DNA of 64,000 nt from Variovorax sp. (GTDB taxonomy: Bacteria; Pseudomonadota; Gammaproteobacteria; Burkholderiales; Burkholderiaceae_C): contig JAGIBP010000001.1 in NCBI GenBank assembly GCA_017744285.1, forward strand, positions 124,001 to 188,000, given 5' to 3'. Made by a program: the position numbers and the translations under genes. Positions within the stretch are counted from its first letter, which is position 1. Each line of letters begins with the position of its first letter. The notes beneath the pieces are model-generated. The model was not told the origin of the DNA, searched no databases, and saw nothing but the letters and a program-made list of their open reading frames with translations. This document shows positions 30,499-38,283 of the stretch, in pieces.

Positions 30499-31548
30499 AT
30501 GAAGATCGCCCAGATCTCGCCGCTATGCGAGGCCGTGCCGCCGATGCTCTACGGCGGCACGGAACGCGTGGTCGCGAGCCTCAGCAACGCCCTGGTCGAC
30601 CAGGGTCATGAAGTCACTCTCTTCGCGGCCGGCGGCTCGCGCACGCGCGCGAACCTGGTTCCGGTGCGAAAGCAGGCGCTGCGCCTCGATCCGGCGCCGC
30701 TGAAGTCGGACCTGGCCGCGCACCTGCTGCTCATGAGCGAGGTCCGCCGGCGCGCGGACGACTTCGACGTGCTGCACTTCCACATGGACCTGCTGCACTT
30801 TCCCTTCTTCGAGGACATGCCAGAACGCACGCTCACCACGATCCACGGCCGCCTCGACCTGACGGACCTGCCCGAGGTCTACGGCCGGTGGAGCGAGTTT
30901 CCTCTGGTGTCGATCTCGCAGCAGCAGCGCAAGCCCATCCCTTCCGCGAACTGGATCGGGACCGTCTACAACGGCGTCGACGAGGACCTTCTGCGTCTGC
31001 CGACCCGGCCGACGGGCGGATACCTCGCGTTTCTCGGCCGCCTCGCGCCCGAGAAGCGGCCGGACCGGGCGATCGACATCGCAGTCCGTGCGGGCCTTCC
31101 CATCAAGATCGCCGCCAAGGTCGATCCCGTGGACCGCGCCTATTTCGAGACCTGCATTCGCCCCCTGCTCCAGCACCCGCTCGTGGAGTACCTGGGCGAG
31201 GTGAGCGACGATCAGAAGCCGGCGTTCCTCGGCAACGCCCGGGCACTGCTCTTCCCGATCGACTGGCCGGAGCCCTTCGGGCTGGTGATGATCGAAGCGA
31301 TGGCGTGCGGCACGCCGGTGATCGCGTGGCGCTGCGGCTCGGTGCCCGAAGTGCTCGAACCCGGCGTGAGCGGCCTCATCGTCGACAACGAGGAGGAAGC
31401 CGTGGCGGCGGTGAAGCGCGCGGTGCAGTTCGATCGCCGCCGGGTGCGCGCGGCCTTCGAGCGCCGGTTTTCCGCCCGGGCGATGGCGTCGGCATACGTC
31501 GAGATCTATCACCGGCTCCTCGCGACGAGCCTGCCTGCGGTGGCCTGA
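30499..31548 (+). CDS. Glycosyltransferase, GT4-like
   Basis: A 349-residue GT-B-fold transferase. The N-terminal domain has PPMLYGGTERVVASL (acceptor/glycine loop) and the C-terminal domain has FLGRLAPEKRPDRAIDIA and the E-x7-E nucleotide-sugar motif in EPFGLVMIEAMACGTPVI. GCAGGAGA stands before the ATG. It is followed after 14 bases by the debranching-like gene, so an alpha-glucan or trehalose-like product is likely; donor and acceptor are not determined. Confidence 0.9.
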   Translation: MKIAQISPLCEAVPPMLYGGTERVVASLSNALVDQGHEVTLFAAGGSRTRANLVPVRKQALRLDPAPLKSDLAAHLLLMSEVRRRADDFDVLHFHMDLLHFPFFEDMPERTLTTIHGRLDLTDLPEVYGRWSEFPLVSISQQQRKPIPSANWIGTVYNGVDEDLLRLPTRPTGGYLAFLGRLAPEKRPDRAIDIAVRAGLPIKIAAKVDPVDRAYFETCIRPLLQHPLVEYLGEVSDDQKPAFLGNARALLFPIDWPEPFGLVMIEAMACGTPVIAWRCGSVPEVLEPGVSGLIVDNEEEAVAAVKRAVQFDRRRVRAAFERRFSARAMASAYVEIYHRLLATSLPAVA

Positions 31549-31562
31549 GGAAAGGTTCCCCG

Positions 31563-33734
31563 ATGACCCAAGGACAAGGAATGACCCAGGAGCCCGCGCT
31601 CCGCGGCATCGACACCCAGGAACTGATCGAGCGCAGCCCGCAGCGGCTTTTCGTGCTGAAGGAGGGCGACACCTTTCTCGTCGCCGACGTCTACGGCGAT
31701 GTGACCGGCGCCGCCGACGGCCTCTTCGTCAACGACACGCGGCTGCTTTCCACGTTCCGACTTCGCTTCGGCGGCCAGCGCCCATCGCTGCTCTCGGGCG
31801 GGGTGAGCCAGGACAACGTCTTCTTCGCGGCCCACATGACCAACCGGCCCCTGCCGCCCCTGGGTGAATCCGCGACGCCCGAAGGCGTGGTGCACGTGGA
31901 ACGGGAGCGTCTCCTGTGGTGCGGCAGGATCTTCGAGCGCATCAGCCTCTTCAACTACGGGCACGCGCCGGTCCGGGCGCCGCTGACGATCCACTTCGGC
32001 GCCGATTTCCGCGACATGTTCGAGGTGCGCGGACAGCAGCGCTCCCAACGCGGCGAGTCGCGCCCTCCGGTGGTGGAAGAACGCGCCGCGCAGCTCAGCT
32101 ACGAAGGGCTGGACAAGGTCCTGCGCAGCGTGACCATCGCCTTCTCGGAGGTGCCCGCGAAACTCGACGAATGGCACGCCGAGTTCCTCGTCGACGTCCC
32201 CGATCGCCAGCCCTGGGAGCTCTATGTCGAGGTCGGGCCTTCAGCGGGCGATCGGCCGGCACGCGTGCGTCATCGCGCGGCCGCCGCGTTCGCGCGGCGC
32301 AGCATGCGCAAGCGGCAACGCCGCGGCGCGCGCACCTATTCTTCGGCGCGGCTGTTTCAGCACTGGATGGACAAGTCGCGCGCCGACCTCGCGCTGCTGA
32401 CCACCGAGCTCCCGACGGGGCCGTATCCCTATGCGGGGATCCCTTGGTTCTCCACGCCTTTCGGGCGCGATGCGATCGTGACGGCGTTGCAGACGCTGTG
32501 GCTCGACACCTCCCTCGCGCACGGCGTGCTGTCGTTCCTCGCGCGCAACCAGGCGGTGCAGACGTCCACCTTCCGCGACTCGCAGCCCGGCAAGATCATG
32601 CACGAGACACGCAAGGGCGAGATGGCGGCGGTCGACGAACTGCCCTTCGCCAAGTACTACGGCGGAGTCGACACCACGCCGCTGTTCATCGTGCTCGCGG
32701 GCGCCTATGCGATTCGCATGGGCGGCGCGGACGCCGTGGACGCCTTCTGGCCGGCATTGAACAATGCGGCCCGCTGGATCGAGCACAGCAGCGCCGGCAA
32801 TGCGGATGGCTTCCTGACCTACGCGCGCGGAGAAGCCAGCGGGCTGGCCAACCAGGGCTGGAAGGACAGCGACGACTCGGTCTTCCACGAGGACGGCAGT
32901 TCACCGGAAGGCCCGATCGCGCTCATCGAGGTCCAGGGCTACGCCTACCGCGCCTATCTCACGATGGCCGAACTCGCGGCCGCGCACGAGGATGAAGACG
33001 CCGCCGCGCACTGGAAGAACCGCGCCGAAGCCCTTCGCCGCGCGGTCGAGCAACGCTTCTGGCTCGACGACCTGCAGTTCTACGCGCTCGCGCTCGACGG
33101 CGGCGGGCGGCCTTGCAGAGTCCGCTCGTCCAACGTGGGCCATCTGCTGTACTGCGGCCTGCCCTCGCCCAAGCGCGCCCAGGCCGTGATCCGCCAGCTG
33201 CTGACAGGGGCCTTCGACTCGGGATGGGGCATTCGCACCCTGCCGCCGGAGGCCGCGCGCTACAACCCGATGTCCTATCACAACGGTTCGGTATGGCCCC
33301 ATGACGTGGTGCTGTGCGCGGCGGGCATGGCGCGCTATGGCGAGCGCGACGGCATCGTCCACTTGATGAGCGGCATGTTCGAGGCGGCCGCCTTCTTCGG
33401 GATGCGCCTGCCCGAGTTGTTCTGCGGCTTCAGGCGCGAGGCGGGCGAGCCGCCGATCGCCTACCCCGTCGCCTGCCTGCCGCAGGCATGGGCGGCGGGA
33501 TCGGTCTTCATGCTGCTGCAGGCGACCCTGGGCCTGCACGTGGACACCGCACGAATGACCGTTCAGGTCAGCCAGCCACGCCTGCCGCACGACATCGATC
33601 GCCTGCAGGTGCGGCACATGAAGGTCGGCGACCAATTGGTGGACCTGGGCTTCCAGCGGGTGGAGCAACGGGTGGTGGCCTTCATCGAGAATCAGTCCGG
33701 CGGCCGCCAGGTCCACCTCTCCGTCCACTACTAG
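31563..33734 (+). CDS. Glycogen-debranching-like amylo-alpha-1,6-glucosidase
   Basis: A 723-residue enzyme with an N-terminal GDE_N-type beta domain (about 20-250, VADVYGDVTGAADGLFVNDTR) and a C-terminal (alpha/alpha)6 barrel (about 300-700). Catalytic-barrel landmarks: IPWFSTPFGRDAIVTALQTLW, GWKDSDDSVFHEDG, and SYHNGSVWPHDVVLCAAG. It removes alpha-1,6 branches or hydrolyses a related alpha-glucoside. It pairs with the glycosyltransferase; its stop overlaps the convergent DUF3606 gene by a few bases. Confidence 0.92.
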   Translation: MTQGQGMTQEPALRGIDTQELIERSPQRLFVLKEGDTFLVADVYGDVTGAADGLFVNDTRLLSTFRLRFGGQRPSLLSGGVSQDNVFFAAHMTNRPLPPLGESATPEGVVHVERERLLWCGRIFERISLFNYGHAPVRAPLTIHFGADFRDMFEVRGQQRSQRGESRPPVVEERAAQLSYEGLDKVLRSVTIAFSEVPAKLDEWHAEFLVDVPDRQPWELYVEVGPSAGDRPARVRHRAAAAFARRSMRKRQRRGARTYSSARLFQHWMDKSRADLALLTTELPTGPYPYAGIPWFSTPFGRDAIVTALQTLWLDTSLAHGVLSFLARNQAVQTSTFRDSQPGKIMHETRKGEMAAVDELPFAKYYGGVDTTPLFIVLAGAYAIRMGGADAVDAFWPALNNAARWIEHSSAGNADGFLTYARGEASGLANQGWKDSDDSVFHEDGSSPEGPIALIEVQGYAYRAYLTMAELAAAHEDEDAAAHWKNRAEALRRAVEQRFWLDDLQFYALALDGGGRPCRVRSSNVGHLLYCGLPSPKRAQAVIRQLLTGAFDSGWGIRTLPPEAARYNPMSYHNGSVWPHDVVLCAAGMARYGERDGIVHLMSGMFEAAAFFGMRLPELFCGFRREAGEPPIAYPVACLPQAWAAGSVFMLLQATLGLHVDTARMTVQVSQPRLPHDIDRLQVRHMKVGDQLVDLGFQRVEQRVVAFIENQSGGRQVHLSVHY

Positions 33735-33925
33735 CCACAGCTGCCCTCACGGCGCTCGACAAGGTAGGCCCGGACTTTCTCGGGGGCGTCGCCCACCACG
33801 GCGACGGCCTTTCGAAGCGTGAGCTCGTCGCAGTCGAGCGTCTCCTTCCAGTACTCCAGTTCGTGCAGCCCGTTGAGGCAGATGTGCTCGGAGTTCAGCT
33901 CCGGCTGCTTGAGATCCTCGGTCAT
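33731..33925 (-). CDS. DUF3606 small protein (copy 2)
   Basis: A 64-residue protein with LHELEYWKETLDCDELTLRKA and AVVGDAPEKVRAYLVERREG, clearly homologous to the DUF3606 protein at 29679. It lies tail-to-tail with the debranching gene, the two stop codons overlapping. AGGAG precedes its ATG on the minus strand. Confidence 0.85.
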   Translation of the reverse strand: MTEDLKQPELNSEHICLNGLHELEYWKETLDCDELTLRKAVAVVGDAPEKVRAYLVERREGSCG

Positions 33926-34031
33926 GACTTCTCCTGAATGTTGCCGACCTGGCTTGGCGTCGCGCGGCTGCGCTGATCCACGCTACGGGCCGGGGGCGCC
34001 ATGAAAAAGGCGAAGTCGCCCTCAACGCGTG

Positions 34032-36308
34032 TCAGCCGCCGCCTGCGGGCACCGACGGACGCTGGCGCGCCCGAGGATCCGCAGCCTCGCGGGCGTGAGG
34101 GCGGGACTTCACACCGCCGAGAAGCCGCAAGCCGTTGAAGACCACCAGCAGGCTGGCCCCCATGTCGGCGAAGACCGCCATCCACATGGTCGCGCTGCCG
34201 AAGACCGCGAGAACGAAGAACACGGCCTTGATGCCCAGGGCGATGCCGATGTTCTGCCAGAGCACCGCATAGGTTTTCTTCGACAGGCGCAGCGTCTCCG
34301 GCACTTTGCGCAGGTCGTCGTTCATGATGAGGACATCGGCGGCCTCCTTGGCCGTGTCGGTGCCGGCGCCGCCCATGGAGAACCCGACCGCGGCGGCCGC
34401 GAGGCTCGGCGAGTCGTTGACCCCGTCGCCGACCATCCCGACGGGCTGGCTGGCGCCCAGCTCCGTCACGACCTTCTGCTTGTCCTGCGGAAGAAGATGG
34501 GCCCGCACGTCGTCGATGCCGACCTGCCTGGCAATCGCCAGCGCGGTGGATGGGTTGTCCCCGGTCAGCATGATGGAGCGCACGCCCAGCGCGTGCAGCT
34601 GCGCAATCGCCTGCTTGCTGGTTTCGCGGGTCGTGTCCGCGACCGCGAACAGTGCCAGCACGCCATCCGGGCCCGCGAGCATCGAGAGCGTCCGCCCTTG
34701 CGACTCCTGCTCCTGCAGGAGCGCTTCCAGTTCGCCGGAGCACTGGCCGCGCTCGTGCATCCATCGGTGATTGCCCAGCACGTACGGCTGCCCGTCGATG
34801 GTGCCGTGAACCCCCCGGCCCAGTTCGGCGCCGAAATCCTCGACGGCGAGCGGCGCTGCACGCAGCCCCGTGGCAACGGCCCTTGAAACGGGGTGGTCCG
34901 AGCGGCCCGCGAGGCTCGACGCGATGCGCAGCACCTGCTCCTCGGGCAACGCATCGGACAGGACGCGCTGCGCCACCAGCTTCGGCTTGCCCTCGGTCAG
35001 GGTTCCGGTCTTGTCCAGCGCGATGACCCGGAGCTTTCGGGCCTCTTCGAGATAGACGCCGCCCTTGACCAGAATGCCCCGGCGCGCAGCGGCCGCCAGG
35101 CCGCTGACCACCGTGACCGGCGTGGAGATGACCAATGCGCAAGGGCAGGCGATGACGAGCAGCACCAGGGCCTTGTAGAGGGCCGCCAGCCATGGCCACC
35201 CCAGCAGCAGCGGGGTGCCGAGAGCCACCGCGAGCGCCATCGCGAACACCGCAGGGGTGTAGACGGCCGCGAACCGGTCGACGAAGCGCTGCGTCGGCGC
35301 ACGCCGGCCCTGCGCCTCCTCGACCGCATGGATGATGCGCGCCAGCACGGTGTCCGTCGCGGGCTTGGTGACCTCGAACTCCAGCGAGCCGCTCTGGTTG
35401 ATGGTGCCCGCGAAGACATCGTCGCCCGGCGCCTTGTCCACGGGGATGCTCTCGCCGGTCACCGGGGATTGGTCCACGGCGCCCTGGCCCGCCGTGACAC
35501 GGCCGTCGAGCGCGAATCGCTCGCCCGGCTTCACGCGGGCGATGGCGCCCACCGGAACCCTCTTCGCGTCCTGGAGCGCCCAGCGGCCATCGGGCTGACG
35601 AACCTCTGCCTGCGGCGGCGACAGCGCGAGCAGGCCGGTGATGGCATTGCGCGCCCGTTCGACCGACCGCGCCTCGATGAGTTCGGCCAGCGAATACAGC
35701 GCCATGACCATGGCCGCCTCGGGCCACTGGCCGATGAGAAAGGCGCCGATGACGGCGACGCTCATCAGCGCGTTGATGTTCAACCGCGCGCGCACGAGGG
35801 CCGACAAGCCCTTGCGCAAGACCGCGATGCCGGACAGTGCGATCGCGCCGGCCGCCACGCTCATGCCCAGGACTTTCCAGGCCAGTGCCTCCGGGGCGAA
35901 GAAGTGCAACAGCTCGGCCACCACGGCAACGCCCAGCGCGGCGATGAGGCGCCAGAGCTGCGCCTTCTGCGTCCTGGCCACATCGTCTTCGCGCGGCGGT
36001 GTCGACAGGGTCTCGGTCTTGAAGCCCGCGCCCTGGATCGCGCCGACGATCGAGCCCATGGCGTTCGCCGGTGCGTCGATGGCCAGGACGCGGCCCGGAA
36101 GATCGAAGCGCAGGCGGCGCACTTCCGGGAAACCCTCCAGCACGCGGCGGATCTCGCCTTCCTCGACGGCGCAGTCCATCGCCGGAATGCGCAGCAGGTG
36201 CGCCCCCTGCATCTCGATGGAGGAGCGCGCCGACGTGCCGCTGGCCGGCGCGGCGCAGCAACTGTCGTGATGCTCGTGGTGTGGATGTTGGGCTTCTGGA
36301 GGCGGCAT
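34032..36308 (-). CDS. cadA: Cadmium/zinc-exporting P1B-type ATPase
   Basis: A 758-residue heavy-metal ATPase of the CadA/ZntA group. The N-terminus is His-rich (PPPEAQHPHHEHHDSCC). The heavy-metal domain has MDCAVEE in place of CxxC, the form seen in many Zn/Cd pumps. Later motifs: ATP-driven actuator TGES, CPC in ACPCALVISTP, phosphorylation site DKTGTLTEGK, HP in SDHPVSRA, and GDGVNDSPSLAAA. It exports Cd2+, Zn2+ or Pb2+ across the inner membrane. It is divergent from a MerR regulator across an operator at 36349-36363. Confidence 0.94.
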   Translation of the reverse strand: MPPPEAQHPHHEHHDSCCAAPASGTSARSSIEMQGAHLLRIPAMDCAVEEGEIRRVLEGFPEVRRLRFDLPGRVLAIDAPANAMGSIVGAIQGAGFKTETLSTPPREDDVARTQKAQLWRLIAALGVAVVAELLHFFAPEALAWKVLGMSVAAGAIALSGIAVLRKGLSALVRARLNINALMSVAVIGAFLIGQWPEAAMVMALYSLAELIEARSVERARNAITGLLALSPPQAEVRQPDGRWALQDAKRVPVGAIARVKPGERFALDGRVTAGQGAVDQSPVTGESIPVDKAPGDDVFAGTINQSGSLEFEVTKPATDTVLARIIHAVEEAQGRRAPTQRFVDRFAAVYTPAVFAMALAVALGTPLLLGWPWLAALYKALVLLVIACPCALVISTPVTVVSGLAAAARRGILVKGGVYLEEARKLRVIALDKTGTLTEGKPKLVAQRVLSDALPEEQVLRIASSLAGRSDHPVSRAVATGLRAAPLAVEDFGAELGRGVHGTIDGQPYVLGNHRWMHERGQCSGELEALLQEQESQGRTLSMLAGPDGVLALFAVADTTRETSKQAIAQLHALGVRSIMLTGDNPSTALAIARQVGIDDVRAHLLPQDKQKVVTELGASQPVGMVGDGVNDSPSLAAAAVGFSMGGAGTDTAKEAADVLIMNDDLRKVPETLRLSKKTYAVLWQNIGIALGIKAVFFVLAVFGSATMWMAVFADMGASLLVVFNGLRLLGGVKSRPHAREAADPRARQRPSVPAGGG

Positions 36309-36338
36309 CGGTTCAGTCTTCGTGCGGTTCGAAGGGAT

Positions 36339-36369
36339 ATTGGAAAACCTGTAGCGGCTACAGAGTCAA
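36339..36369 (-). promoter_or_regulatory. MerR-controlled cadA promoter with 19-bp spacer and operator
   Basis: On the minus strand, TTGACT (36364-36369) and TCCAAT (36339-36344) are separated by 19 bp, the overlong spacer diagnostic of MerR-type promoters. A perfect dyad CTGTAGC-G-GCTACAG (36349-36363) fills the spacer. It lies 30 to 60 bases before cadA and also in front of cadR. Confidence 0.88.
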
Positions 36370-36406
36370 GTCCCTAAACTTGGATTGGAATTCACCGGAG
36401 TGCCCC

Positions 36407-36844
36407 ATGAAGATCGGCGAGCTGGCGGCCGTCTCGGCCACGTCCATCGAGACCATCCGCTACTACGAACGCGAGAACCTGTTGCCCGCCCCCGCCCGAA
36501 CGCAAGGCAACTTCAGGGTGTACGAGGCGCCTCACCTCGAACGCCTTCAGTTCATTCGCTACTGCCGGAGCCTGGACATGTCGCTCGACGAGGTGCGCGT
36601 CCTCTTGCGGGTGAAGGACGCGCCAGCGCAGGATTGCGCGAACGTGGACGCACTCATCGACGCACACATCGAACACGTCTCGACCCGGATCGAGGAGTTG
36701 CGCTCGCTCGAAAAAGAACTGAAGGCACTGAGACAGCAATGTTGCGGTCCCCGCAACGGGGACCCCTGCGGCATCCTGACGGGCCTGGCGATCGCGGCGC
36801 AGGAACCGGGCGCCGGAGCGAGGGCGCACAGCCATATTCGCTGA
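36407..36844 (+). CDS. cadR: MerR-family Cd/Zn/Pb-responsive regulator (CadR/PbrR type)
   Basis: A 145-residue activator: winged helix with MKIGELAAVSATSIETIRYYE (1-21 region), dimerisation coiled coil (about 80-120) and C-terminal metal site. Metal-ligand cysteines are Cys77-equivalent in APAQDCANVD and CC in LRQQCCGPRNGDPCG. The C-terminus is only mildly His-bearing (AHSHIR), shorter than His-rich CadR tails. It bends the 19-bp spacer promoter to activate cadA. Confidence 0.9.
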   Translation: MKIGELAAVSATSIETIRYYERENLLPAPARTQGNFRVYEAPHLERLQFIRYCRSLDMSLDEVRVLLRVKDAPAQDCANVDALIDAHIEHVSTRIEELRSLEKELKALRQQCCGPRNGDPCGILTGLAIAAQEPGAGARAHSHIR

Positions 36845-36972
36845 GCGATCGCGTGCTCTTGCCAGGCCGGTCTTCGTGAGATCGGCCACTAGAATGCCAC
36901 CGGGTGCTGCGCCGGATCCTCGGCCAGCAGGCACATGCGATGGTCGGGCCGCCACGCGGAAATGGCTCGACC

Positions 36973-38244
36973 ATGTCAGCATCGTCTCCAGGCACCACCG
37001 AACTCATCGCTGCCGTTCTCTTCGGCACCGCCCTCGTCCACACCTTTGCCGCCAAGCAGTTCGAGCGGCTATCGCGGCGTATGCCGGCCCATGCGGGCCT
37101 CTTTCATCTTCTCGGCGAGGTCGAGGTCGTCTTCGGCTTCTGGGCGATCGTCCTGATCGCTGCCATGGCGCTGCTGGAAGGCCCGGCCGACGCGTTGGCC
37201 TATGCGGAGTCGCGCCACTACACCGAGCCGCTGTTCGTGTTCGTGGTCATGGTGATCGCCGCATCCCGGCCGATCTTCCAGGTGGTGACCGTCGCCGTCG
37301 GCAAGGCCGCGCAACGCATGCCGGTGCGCATGCCGCTCGCGACGGCCTGGCTGGGCCTGGCGGTCGTCCCGCTGCTGGGTTCGCTCATCACCGAGCCGGC
37401 AGCGATGACCATCGCCGCGCTGCTGCTGTCGTTCCAGATCTTTCGGCCGGGAATCCCGGAAGCGCCGAAGTATCTGGCGCTGGGGGTGTTGTTCGTGAAC
37501 GTCTCCATCGGCGGCACGCTGAGCTCCTTTGCCGCACCGCCGGTCCTGATGGTGGCGGCCACGTGGAACTGGGACAGCGCGTTCATGCTGGCCCATTTCG
37601 GATGGAAGGCCGCGATCGCGGTGGTCATCAACGCCACCCTCGCCACGGTGGTGCTCTCGCGGCACCTGCGGTCCGCGCTCGACCCCGTCGATGCCATCGC
37701 GCGGTCGACGCCGGTGCCACCGTTCGTGGTCGCCATTCACATCGCCTTCCTGGCCGGCGTGGTGACCCTCGCGCACCACCCCGTGGCCTTCCTGGGTCTT
37801 TTCCTCCTGTTTCTCGGCTTCACGCAGGCCTACGCGCGGCACCAGAGCCCGCTGATCGTGAAGGAAGCCCTCCTGGTCGCGTTCTTCCTGGCAGGCCTGG
37901 TGGTGCTGGGCGGCATGCAGCAGTGGTGGCTCCGACCCCTCGTGGCCGACATGTCGCCCGAGGCCCTGTTCTTCGGCGCTGCGGGCCTGACCGCCGTGAC
38001 CGACAACGCCGCGCTGACCTACCTGGGCTCGCTGATCGAGGGCATCACGAGCGAAGCCAAGTACGCGCTGGTCGCCGGCGCGGTGGCGGGCGGCGGTCTC
38101 ACGGTGATCGCCAATGCGCCCAACCCTGCCGGCGTCGCGCTGCTGAAGTCCGGCTTCGCCGATGACACCGTCAGCGCGGGTGGCCTGCTGCTGGGCGCGC
38201 TGGCCCCCACGGCCATCGCGCTCGCCGCGCTGCTCTGGCTTTGA
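36973..38244 (+). CDS. Putative Na+/H+ antiporter, PF07399-like
   Basis: A polytopic membrane protein of 423 residues with about 11 hydrophobic segments. GGTLSSFAAPPVLMVAATWNW and GLTAVTDNAALTYLGSLIEG match this antiporter family; the latter has conserved Asp/Asn residues in the transport centre. The ATG at 36973 (MSASSPGTTELIAAVLFG) is preferred; a GTG at 36904, eight bases after TAGAAT, could be a leaderless start adding 23 residues. It stands alone between cadR and the autotransporters. Confidence 0.8.
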   Translation: MSASSPGTTELIAAVLFGTALVHTFAAKQFERLSRRMPAHAGLFHLLGEVEVVFGFWAIVLIAAMALLEGPADALAYAESRHYTEPLFVFVVMVIAASRPIFQVVTVAVGKAAQRMPVRMPLATAWLGLAVVPLLGSLITEPAAMTIAALLLSFQIFRPGIPEAPKYLALGVLFVNVSIGGTLSSFAAPPVLMVAATWNWDSAFMLAHFGWKAAIAVVINATLATVVLSRHLRSALDPVDAIARSTPVPPFVVAIHIAFLAGVVTLAHHPVAFLGLFLLFLGFTQAYARHQSPLIVKEALLVAFFLAGLVVLGGMQQWWLRPLVADMSPEALFFGAAGLTAVTDNAALTYLGSLIEGITSEAKYALVAGAVAGGGLTVIANAPNPAGVALLKSGFADDTVSAGGLLLGALAPTAIALAALLWL

Positions 38245-38283
38245 TCACGCGAATCGCACGTCGGGGGCGGCCCCGCTCGCCGC

